Of a DNA stretch of 64,000 nt, positions 36,401-48,400 are shown piece by piece (the stretch's first letter is position 1; each line of letters starts with the position of its first letter). The position numbers and the translations under genes were made by a program. Location: assembly GCA_907163375.1 (NCBI GenBank), contig CAJQUW010012486.1, forward strand, positions 1-64,000, read 5' to 3'. The stretch comes from Prostheceraeus crozeri (taxonomy: Eukaryota > Platyhelminthes > Polycladida > Euryleptidae). The notes beneath the pieces are model-generated. The model searched no databases and was not told the origin of the DNA. It saw only the letters and a program-made list of their open reading frames with translations.

Positions 36401-39400
36401 AATTTGCGGCCGGGGCCTGACCCATATACTAGGCCCACCTCATTGACAATAGTTTTGATACATAGTATTGCTAATTGAGAAAATGCCACAGGTGGTGAAC
36501 TGCAATTAAGTTTTCTAAAGCACCTTTTCTAAATGAAAGTTTGACTGTCTGATCATAATCGTAGACCTTTTCACAAACCAATTCGATGACCACATTTAGA
36601 GATATGACGTTGAAACTGAGTAGTTTAGACTTGTCAGTCACCTGTGCGTTGCTAATCTCTGTGTTACAAAGTGGCTCCCGATCTTAAGTAGACAAACAAA
36701 GGTTCGTTATTCACGACTATTTGGATTTTTTCTAACATAGCAGTAACACAGCATCTGAGTTCATTTTCAAATATGCGGAATACGTATCTGAAACTTTGTA
36801 TTTTAGTTGGCTCTTGTCCTAGACAGTCCTCGAGCAATGACCTTCGTCTGCGCAGTCTCAGTTGTAACAACAAACGCAGAAGCTACAGCCGCTATCGCTA
36901 ACCGTCAATGTACAACGGCAACAACAAATGTAACCAGTAAGTTATTACTTTCGCTGTTCTTTAGATTGTTTCCTCTTCTTTGTTGTATACTTTCTGACAT
37001 GGGAATTTCAATCAAACATCTATTCCTCTTTAGTTATTATGCTATCACGTACGGTACTTTGTAGTATACTCTTTAGAGAATTTCATTTTTTTCGTAAGCT
37101 GTCCACATCGAATTCGAAACAATTTTGAAGAGGCATGTAGAGCCTCCGAAATTTTTATTCTTCGTAAGCTTTCGGCAGCTGCTGAATCAGTATATTGCGT
37201 CGGTCCGCTCCACTCAATTACCAGTCAATATTGCAGTCACTACTGAAGCAAACTTGGATAATTATCTTGGCAGTTATAAATTACATAGTTAGTTATACGT
37301 AAGACTTTTGAGATATGGTTGTATATGTATATTTAATTTTTGTCGACCCATATGTCTTTCATGTAGCTCATGCTGTCAAGTTGCGAGCGGAATTGATATC
37401 ATTATCTTTTTTAATTCTTCTAACTTTCGAAGTATTCTTTGAGGCTACTAAGTAGTAAATTATGCAAGCTATTTCTGTTTCAATGTCTCAACTGTCAATG
37501 AAGTTTGTGCGTTAACAAAGTAATGTTAAAAATGCTGTGAGATTGATTACCTCCTTTAAGCATGCGCGGTCAGACTGCAGGATTTCGTAAGTCGGGAAAC
37601 AAAAATGTCTAGATACCCATGGACTTCTGAAAATAGTAGAATGCGTTACCACATTTAGGTGTCTATATGGCTTGCTCTATGTAATTATCGTATTGTATGA
37701 ATGTAGCCCTATATATTATGCATGAAATGTAGATGATTCGTAATAAATATTGTTCTGGATCTCTTAATAATTAAGATTTACTAATTACAGTAAGTTTGAA
37801 AAGCGTTTTGGGAAATTATTTATAAATAGACAATTTTCTAATTATCACGCTTATGAAGTCACCGTCTGCATGCATGTTCGTTCACTTATTGAATGATGAA
37901 TATAATTTATACTGTATTTGTATCTTTTCTAAGTTCAAATGCCACTCTTGTTTTCATTTAAGGAGTCTTCTCCCTCCAGTAGACAATCTTTTCTGTCTTA
38001 AAATTCACAAATTTCAGATTCATAGGAGATGCAAGCATGCCATCTTTGCAAATATCGATTCGTTATTTCTTCTGATTAGGCTCTACTTCATCTTACTTCA
38101 TTTAAGTGACATCTTCATATTGCAATTTATCATTTAATGCTGTTGGATGTTCATGAATCACCTTGTAAGTATGAGCTACCATTATCTCATTCGTCATCTT
38201 AAAATCACCGGTTGTTGCAATTTCACTTGATCATAATGTTTTACATCACCTGCAATCAACTGCACGTGCTTTCTTATGTGAAATATGAGTTTTGAAATTT
38301 TGATAGTTTAAAATCATCCTTGATCTGCATAATTCAAAGTTGATTGCGGTACTTAGTTTCCCTATAACTAGTTTTCCGGTAGCAAAATAAAAAAATACTT
38401 TTATAAGATCGCCTACCAGGAATATCAGTGCAAGGCTTATTGGCGGTGGTGTCAGCCCATCACTTCCCTGCTATTGGGAGGGGGTCCAGGGGACCGTCAG
38501 GCGTTGTGCGGGCCAACCGCCAGCTCCCAGCGGCGGATGAGCTCCACACACCTGACGGTGGCAACCCACAGGTCCCATGGTGTGAGCGATGTCTGTATGT
38601 GTGTGTGCAAGAGAAGAGGTGTTTTGTGTTATGCGGTTGAGTTTTTGCAAAAGGGACAAAGAGGTGAAGAGTGGACAGAGGGGTTTATATTGTGTAAGTA
38701 TTCTTTTAAGATGGGTGATTTGTTGGTGTGGAGTCGTGCCAGTGCTCTGCGTGAGCGTCTGTCGAGTGCTTGTTCTGATTTGTGAACTGTTGGGGATTGC
38801 GTTTGTGACCTTATTGTTTTGTCTGTTCGTGAGGCATGTGCCGACGTGTTGGGGGTGTGTTTGCTTGAGCAGCTGTCTTGTTGTTGCGTTGGATAACTGT
38901 ATGGATGAGGGTGAGATGTACTTCCCTGTGCTGAAAATTGTGGGCTTTTGCTGTCTGGGAGATGGTAATTGTTGCGTGAGGAGATGAAGAGGGCGGTGCT
39001 GAGATTTTGCTTTGTTTAAAAGATGATTTACGTGTAGTGTGAGGTATTCGGCAATGGGGAGGACGTGTTTCATCGTGTAAGTGCTGTGTACATGTATTTG
39101 TGTCGTGTGTGCATCCTGTGGCGATCCTGAGCGCCTTGTTCTGTATTGCTTGTAGTTTGTCGATGTTTGTTTGTGAGATGATTGGTGACCAGACTGTGGA
39201 TGTGTATTCCAAGAGGAAACGTGTGATGGCCTTATTAGGTGGCTACGATGGTCTCTTGTTGTATTCCCCAATTGATGGAAGTGAGGCATGAGAGAATGTT
39301 GGGAGGATTGTGTTTTGCTTTATCGCAAGTGTTGTTGATGTGTGCTGTATATGTGTGTTGTGAAGGGCTTGTTCGTGTAGATCATTGATAATTATCCAAT

Positions 39401-42400
39401 CTGGGTAAGTTCTCCACGTAAGCTGGGAATCTTATTACAGTAGCGGAAACTGCAACTGAATTTTCAATTTCCGGTGAGAGACTATTTCACACTGAGATCA
39501 AACTTCTCGTGCATCGTGGTCATATTCATCAGTAAATTAATCTTGCGATCCAACGAAGAAAGCGCGGCCATTCTAAGCTATTCGCCTGCATTACGCAAGT
39601 ATCTCACAGCCCAGATTTTCGCTTTACGATACTTCCATGATGCAAGCGAAAGGCCTTGCGAGTTAATTTTCGCTTTTCTTTGTGGGACTGTCAAGAACCG
39701 CCATGCTAATTTAAAATAAAGAGGATCAAGTTCTGTTGCATCGGAGAAATACTTGTTTTTGATCAGATTTTATTTAATAGATGATTGATCTTCAGAGTGT
39801 GTTGCTACCTCACAGGTGTAACAGATAATCCTACTACAGCAACTGCGGAAGCCACTTTGTCTACAGTAACTCCAACAACTCCATCATCCGGTATGAAAGG
39901 TTTGGTGTTTTATAATTTAACCATAGAGCCATGAAGAGCTATGACTTAAACATTTTTGCTGAATGTTGCGACTTAAAATGCTTCTCACTAATCAAATTGT
40001 TTTAAATTAATGTTTTTGTAGTTTGTTGAATTCGATATGAAGGCAAGCTGTTGGAAATCGTCTTTCAAAAACATTCAAAAAGCTTCTTTTGCGCTTTACT
40101 TCGTTCAAATCGGATATTTAATGAAACAATATTCAATGCATGATGTGATGTTGCTTAGATCCGCTGATTAAAAAAATTCTCAACACTATATCATTTAATG
40201 ACATAGCCTGATTACTTACAAAATGCGATAGGCTTTATCTTAATTGTCAAAAACATTTTGTCATCCTCATTTGCTCACGATGAAAACAACACAGTATGCA
40301 AAAAGAGACTCAAGTCTGGATTTTTGAGGATGAATGTTCTTTCAGCGGGTTTACCACCAGAGTAAAATATCTTTGGAACGCACGCGACCAATTTAGTTCT
40401 GTTCTCCTAAATGTACGTGTATACCGATCACTCAACGACAATGTCTCTGTGTCGGCTGGTTTGCAGCAATTGAAAATGGATTGACAACGTTCTATAATTT
40501 TCTGCTATATCGTTGCTCAGATCAGTTAGTCGGATTAAGATGCATTTCTGAGATATTTGAAGAACCTCAATATTGTCAAAGTTGAACCCTTGATGACTTA
40601 AGGGTAGAATAGGCTTACGACAATGGGATCGTTTCTAGTTTCCTCCTGTCACTACCGCAAGCAGTTCTTACGTTGTGAGAGTTTCAGGACCATCAGATGG
40701 TTCGATTCCTAATTACATGTGTTGCATGATAGCTTTATTCTGCAGGCATCGAACAGCGGATGGTCTGTCGAAACCTTGATTTGCAAGGCGAGTCATTGCG
40801 ATGCATAGACACAATAACATTGGGTTTTTGATAGGCTGGAATGACACACGTCTTAGCAAAAAGTTATTAGTAATTAGTATATTTAAAGTCTTTGTTGTGA
40901 TGACAACTACAATAAATATTCGTGGATCACGCTTCCCTTGGAAGTGCGTGCGCAGTTTGTGACGTCACACATGAGTCATCATCGCCGCCAGCATGAGCTG
41001 CCAAAAATCCAATATACATGTACTCATGTTCTCGGTACTATGATCTCATTCGATTTTTTGAGATCTCCTTGAAGCAAGACACACCATGATGCTGGGGGAG
41101 GAAAGCTAGAAAAGAAAGAGGCCGTCTGTGTTCTTAAGCAAAGTGCAGCATGCTGCCTATCTCTTGTTTGACTTTTGAAACTATTTATAACAAACGCCTT
41201 TTTTTAAACAATTTTCTGATTTTCCTGTGTGAATGTGCTTCCTTTGAAGCTAACAAAACAAATGTTGCGTTACAAATATTGTAGTTTTCATTTTAACATC
41301 TTTGGATGTGTTGTTTTTTCCTGACTTGTCTTTTGCAGCTTGCTTCAAAAGAAATTGATTTACTAACTGTCAATATTTCGCCTCACATCAATGCACTTCT
41401 CTTTCAGCCAATGCTACTATAACCTCGGCAAATGCGACTTGGGGTGTTAGCAGTAGTGGACGTCTGCAATTCACCGTGAGTATTTTGCTTGCTTTATTGA
41501 TAATCTGCATATAATGTGCATTAATCTTACTTCTTATGAACATAATGCCAGAAATCATCAATACATATTTTACTATTCAATCAAACAAGCAACACGTTTT
41601 AAGTGTTTTTTGGAACAATTATGTCATGCTTAGTAGTTCATATACGTGAAAATTTTTCATGATACAGCCGCTTTAGTAATGTTGCGCTGACGTCTAATCG
41701 TCACCTTCATACTCCATGGGTTATGTGACCATTTGTATCAAAGCAAGTATGTAGTGTACTCATGTTATTCATAGAATTATTATGTCTATCCAATCGTCTT
41801 ATGTTTTCATAGAAATGGTCTATCGAGTCACAACTATCGATCAAAAGAAGGAATCATTTCTAACAGCAACAGTAATGCCTATTTCGTTTCGTGTCACGAA
41901 CGTCTTGCTCTTAAATTTATATGTCAGTGCGAAAACCTCTTTTATCCGTTGAACTCACTATTTACATCACTGTCTAATTCTTGACACCTTCGCCTTTCTT
42001 TAGTATTGACTTCTCGTAGATTTTGATTATTTATTTCTACCATTTACCTTTTCCAATTGCCTTTTATATTCGAGGTTGTGATAATCAATGAAGTACTTTT
42101 TTGGCTATTATTGCTGTTACCGTATACGAGTATACTGTGTGCCTTTATCCACTTTATACACTTTTATATTTGTATGTGTATATTCAAAGAAGCAGTTGTG
42201 ATTTTGATTGCTTTCAATAAAGGAAATGTCAAGGTTATTATTAGGTCAATGACAACTACAAGTATGAGCTGATAAAGAATTCACAAATAAAGTATACACT
42301 TGACAAAGTATAATGCTTGACATATTATACTCGTAGACATTAGAGTATACACAGATTTCCCTGAATTTCAAGTTGAAATTAAGTTTTCGTTTCGCAAGTA

Positions 42401-45400
42401 ATTGGCGCTGACTGTTTGACTTAAAACGTGCATCAGCAAACATCTAGGAAAAGTATTCCTGACAATGTGAGGAAGTCATTCATTAAATGAAAATATATGA
42501 CGTCAATCAAATATAGTTACGTTGTGATTGATGTTGAACCTCTATCCTCGTATGAGTAGCATTGGCAACGTTATACAATGCTGTGATGTAAACTAGCAAT
42601 CAAAATCTAAGATGTAATTTGTGTTTGTTGAATAGGTAGCATAATTTCTAGCTACAAATTCATTAATAAGAAACACAAAATGTGCATGATGACTTTCGTC
42701 GCTCTCATATAATATTTCTTTATTCTTGAGCAGCCAGCCAGCTTAACTTTTCGAACGCGTGTAAGTCAAAGGTGATAAACCCAAAGAACCTCCAATCTTT
42801 AATTAAACGAAGCTTCGTCCAAGTTTTCTCTCCTTTTTATTTTTCGCGTTGAGTAATTTAAGGGTAAAAACTTGTACAACCCCACGTTTCGTGTATTCAC
42901 CCGTCCTCAAGGGTATCGGCGGCAAAAGCAACACAAATGAAGACTTGCTGTCTGTCTGCGGATGATAAAGAACAAAAAGAAAAAACAAAAGCATACGATA
43001 TATGACTTATGTGATTGCTTGCCTGAAAACCTGAACTGTGGGAGCCGTCATATCATATACAAATTTACATGTAACTTATGTATGAAATTTTATATTAGTA
43101 ACAGGCCATTTAAATTCGCTTTAAGGAGCGTAGTCGTAGCTTGGATAATAGAAATTCCAGTTGTGCTCTGACTGATCACGTTCTTCACAAGCACCAAACT
43201 CGTGACTTGACTATCAATGATTTTGATTTGACTATTCTTGAAAAGTGCTGTGACCCTCTGGAGTCTCTCTTTATGGAAGCCAAACTCAATTAAACGTCAT
43301 TCTCCTCAAATCAATCGCAAATATGAACTAATCGATTTTTGAATCTTGTTCACATCATCCGCAGTCAGACAGCAAGTCTTCATTTTGTGCTACTTATATA
43401 TATGTTTTTACCTTTAACGTTTTAGCTTAACGCGAAAAATAAGAAGGAGAGAAAACTTGGAAGAATTCTCATTCAACAAAAGATGACTTGCATTTTTGTG
43501 TTCACTACGATGTTACTTGTCGGATTGATGATTTCATTCTCATATTTTCCTTTTAGCAGCAGGGTGTCAACTCGATCCTATATTCCTATATTTGTCCTAT
43601 ATTTTTTTCATTTATCCTATATATCCTATATTTATCCTATATTTCGTCGAAAGGTCCTATATTATCCTATATTTCTAAATTGAAAACCAATCAAAATGGA
43701 GTTTAGGCATTTTTTCACGATTTATGTAAGTATTAATGAATGAATTGAGCCTTGATGTATAATTGCTCACATACTCGTACTTGTAGGATGAATGATATTA
43801 TAAAAATTATTCTAATCGATGTTTGTATGCAAATATTGAAGATGTCATAACATCGTAAGCTGTAAATATGCTTTTGCTAAGGGACTATCCGAGTATGGCG
43901 GCGATGTTGAGCAGCTAGCCGTGGACTTGTTCATCTTGTTCAAATACTCTGCAGCAAGAAGAGAAGATTTCAAAGAAATCCAACTCGATTTGGAACTCGA
44001 AATTCAGATGTTCTATCAACATACTAACACACGCTGGTTGTCAATCGGTCCAAGTATTCGACGGATCCTCGATCAATGGACTGGAATATGTCAATTCATT
44101 GATTCATTGCAGAAAGATTCGAAAAGCACTCCGAAGAGTATTGCCTTTAGAAGAACAGCCACTGCCCTTGGACCACTGAAGCAGGCAACACGTGTTCAGT
44201 TGCACTTTTCGGATTGTACTGTGAAGATCTTCGAAGAATTTTTGAGATCTTTTCAGTCAAAAGAGCCAATGGTTCATCGATTATATGATGATATGTGCGC
44301 ACTTCTAAAAACTTTGTTACTTCGATTCATCAAACCTGAAAAGCTGAATGGAAAAGATGGAGTTGATTTAGCTTCTGTCGATCTTTCTAGGTCTCACCAA
44401 CTTTCTGATGATGATATTTCAATCGGAGAACCCGCCAGAAAAGCTCTAGTAAAGCTAGCAATGGACCAGCAAGCCAAGTCATTGCTCGGTATGCGGGATT
44501 GTTTTTGTGCAATAGCATCATATCCGAAAACCAGGCTTCCCCTCGACAACAGAATTTTAATGTTGAAGATATCGCTCACGTGGCTCGAAAATTTCACTTG
44601 TCTGACTCAAACATCGTGACAGTCAAGGATGAATGGAAAGTATTATGCTTGGGTGATGACATGAAATTATTCTCATCCATTAGTCGCGTGGACCATTTCT
44701 GGGGAGAAATTTTTATGTTAAAGCGGTCCGATGGTCAGCCCAAATATCCTTGTCTGACTGATGTAGTCAAAACTGCCTTGGTTATTTCACATGGAAATGC
44801 AGATGTGGAAAGGGGATTATCTGTAAATAATTCATTTGTAACCGCAGGGCGATCTCTGCTAAGTGAGACAGTTATAAACGGTGTCAGAGCAGCGAAAGAC
44901 GTGGTACAGTTTTGTGACCCTGAATTGAATCGACCAGAAAAATTGCCCTTGACAAAGAAAATAATCACCGCCGCAAGAGGAGCTCATTCGGAATACGTCA
45001 TGAGGCTGGAAGCTGATCACAAGAGGGAAGAAGAAGAGAAGCAAAGAAAACAAAAACAGAAAGCTGAGATAGAGGAAATTGAGAAAGAGCGGCAACAATT
45101 GAAAGAAAAACAATCAAGCCTCCAGGAAAAAGAAGAAAAACTTCTTTTAAAGAAAAGAAGACGAATGATGCGCTTGCAGCGGCACATGAACTTTTGAGTG
45201 ATGGAAACAATAAATTGAGAGATGCATTGAAGAATGGAAATCTACAGTATGCGGCAACTGCACACTTGGTGATAGACACCGGAACTCAAAAAACAAGAGA
45301 ATTGACTACTACTCTCGAGGAAGTGAGACATAAGCAGAGAAGCTTAACTAACAAAAAGCGCAAACTCTTCGATAAGAATCTCAGTCTGCTGGAATCGGTC

Positions 45401-48400
45401 AAAAACTTCAAACCCGGTAATGCTGAATAATGGATTTGATTGTTTGAAACACAGATTAGTGAAATAACATTTTCTTTTGATAGAGTGTATTTTATAGTGA
45501 TTTTCTTGACAGTCTATGACTATTTTTCTCAATTTTGTTATTGGTTTAACTACCTGGGGATGTCCTACATTTTGAAAACCTCAATTTTGCATGTAATCGT
45601 TTTTATGATAATATTTTTTTAGCTGAGGAGAGTATCCTGTGGTCACCATATTTGTTATATACTCGTAGTTATGTGGTCACACCATTCGAAATTTTTATTC
45701 AAGATTTGTTAGTTGTGACATTTTGTAAAGATTTTTTTATCGTTCCATTGTTGAAATTGTTTTTACATTTATTTGTTAACTAATTGTATGAAAAATATGT
45801 TTGTGGAGGAACGGGATGGCTGTGAGGGGTATGGTGGAGGCCATCAAAAAAAATAAAACGTTTGTGTACAATGATGTGTGTTATTTTCTTGAGATGGTAA
45901 CCGATTTAGTCTTGACAACTTGATGAAATACTCTACAATTTATGATCATTGACTTATTAAATCGAATTTGAGGTGAAATACGTAGGATATTTTACATAAT
46001 GCGAAATCAAAAACAAGAAAAATTTGGCTATTTTATAATATTGTGTTCTGAAATTTGATCCTATATTTATCCTATATTTTTTGTTTCTCCGATCCTATAT
46101 TCCTATATTTTCTGGATTATTTCGAGTTGACACCCTGCAAATGGCATTAGTGAACAAATGCTCATAAATGCAGAACTTGTTAGCATTGAAAAAGCAGTGG
46201 TTTATGATGAATTTCATTTCAGCAAGGCGATTGAGATGGCGGAATGGAAGCTAAATGAAACTGTCATTCGGTAGCCACTGTCTATAAAGAGCGATTCTCT
46301 GCGGTTATATTGTATTTTACCAACATATTTTTGAAGTACTCTGAAAGCCCGGCCGATGCCACAGGAGTTTTAGGTGTATATATTGCAATATATTACTTAA
46401 GGTGTTGCAATGTTTACTTCCACTAAACATCATGAATCTTTTCTTCTGTCGCAGGTAAATGAAGTGTCAAAACTCCTAACAGTCAGTCGAAGTGCGGTTC
46501 CAACTACAACTGTGATCGAGCGCCTTGTTGTTATTTGTTGTGGAGTTGCAACTATAGCTGAACCTCAGCTGTCAAATCTTTACAGTGCCTCTGAAGTTAC
46601 CGTTACGTTTCCTTCTCTAGCTACCGTGAATGCATCTCAAGATAACAGTAAGCATGAATTATCATTTTCTAGCATGTATAAGCTCATACCATTGAAATTA
46701 TGGATAGAAACTGACTTCAAAGAACGTAGGCCGCAATAGGCAGTCTGTGACACAGCACATTCTTCTATTAGATCAGTTCATTTACAACAAAGGTCTCGTA
46801 TTGTATTGAATATGTAAGTGGAATGATAGCTAACCAGTCAATATATTAAAGGCAACACTTTTTTGTTTCTTATCTTTGTTTGGAAACGTCGGCGTGGCTT
46901 AGTGAAGAAAGTGTGAGCTCGTCTCCAACGCGCACTTCTATTCTATTTCTGGATTAGGCGAATGCGGTCGGGAACTCATGGGTGTTGGCGTCTTTTTCTG
47001 TCTTATTAGTTATCATTCTGTTAAGATACTCTACAGACCATTTCATTAATCGTTTCACAAAGGAAAACTTAGACTTTTCTGTCGTTATTCTTGTCATATG
47101 TAATTGCAAAATCGACTAACAGTTGCAACTTGCAACGCACGATAACTCTTTATATATTCAGAGCAACCTGTGTATCAGACGTTCTCCATCTGTATTCAAA
47201 ATAAAAAGGTTAAAATAAACGCATAAGCTTTCGGAGGAATCCGCAGCACTCCTTAGTCATGTGAAAAGCGAAACATTGAAAGTTTTCTGTACGTCTTGGT
47301 CATCGACAATCGTTCGTATTAGACAATTCACAGAATTACCAGACTACGTTAGACGAAATACGTGAACAATATACTATCTAGACGAGACAATGGCAGTAGA
47401 CAGAAATTTACAAATTTTTATGAGAAAGGAATTTTTGCAAAGAAAACTGCGGTATAAATCTTTAAATGACGTGATTCCAAATGTCGCTCAATTCAATGTC
47501 ACAATCTTTGTTATAAACATTTTCTTTATTTGTGCGTATGTACAACGCATCTTTTTTAGTGCAACAAAGCAGTGATATAGATCAGTGTTGCTTTGTATGA
47601 CGGAATGCTTATCGAAACAAGCAAAGGTATATATAGTGTACACTCTATAGTCTATATATGATTGACAAGATTTGTTAAGTGTTAAAACAACAACAGCTCA
47701 TGGCCTCGGTTCTGGATTCTTTCCATCATTGCTTGATTTTAGAAAATCTATCTGAAATACAGGGTGACTCAAAAGTCTTAATCGGGTTTCAAATTGAGAT
47801 TTCTCTGTAAGTATTTGCACTACAAACTCAATTTTTCGTTTATACTGTAGAGAAAGAACCAGAATTTCCAAAGAGACTTGCATTTTTACAATATATGCTG
47901 GAAGTGAGCTCCGTTAACTTCATTACAAAGAATGACTCTTTTTTGAAAGTTTTCAAAAGTCTTGTTGATCGTGACTTTCGTCACGGACTGGACTGCTTCT
48001 GCAATCTTCACTCGCAGTTCTTCGTTGTCTGTTGGCCTATTCTTGTACACCATCTCCTTGATATGACCCCACAAAAAATAATCAAGAGGCGTCAAATCTG
48101 GGCTCCTAGCTGGCCAGTGGATGGGACCGTTCCTGCCAATCCATCGATTAGGGAATTGGATGTTGAGAAATTCTCTCACATTCAGACCCCAATGAGGAGG
48201 AGCGCCATCTTGTTGGAAGACTGTCGTGCAAAATCTTCGTAGTCTCTTCAGTTCAGGAATGAAATAATCCCTCAGCGTCTCGAGATAGGAGTATTTCCTC
48301 ACCGTTGTTTCAAAGAAGTAAGGTCCGATGATCCGGTCGCAAAACATGGCCGCCCAGACCACCAAGCCTTTCGACTTTAGAGGAATCTCGTCACATAAAT

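Noticed and set aside
38471-39289. 272-codon minus-strand ORF and overlapping plus-strand ORFs of 70-132 codons
   Set aside because: They lie in a GC-richer LINE 3' fragment; the frame at 38811-39212 carries the real RT C-terminal motif, and the longer ORFs are low-complexity shadows (His/Thr/Gln or Cys/Val runs).
44735-45279. minus-strand ORFs rich in Phe/Leu that look like membrane proteins
   Set aside because: Antisense of the Lys/Glu-rich coiled coil of the hAT-like transposase, which always reads as Phe/Leu/Ser on the other strand.
46884-46990. tRNA-derived SINE starting GTCGGCGTGGCTTAGTG
   Set aside because: A-box-like text is present but no convincing B box or tail.
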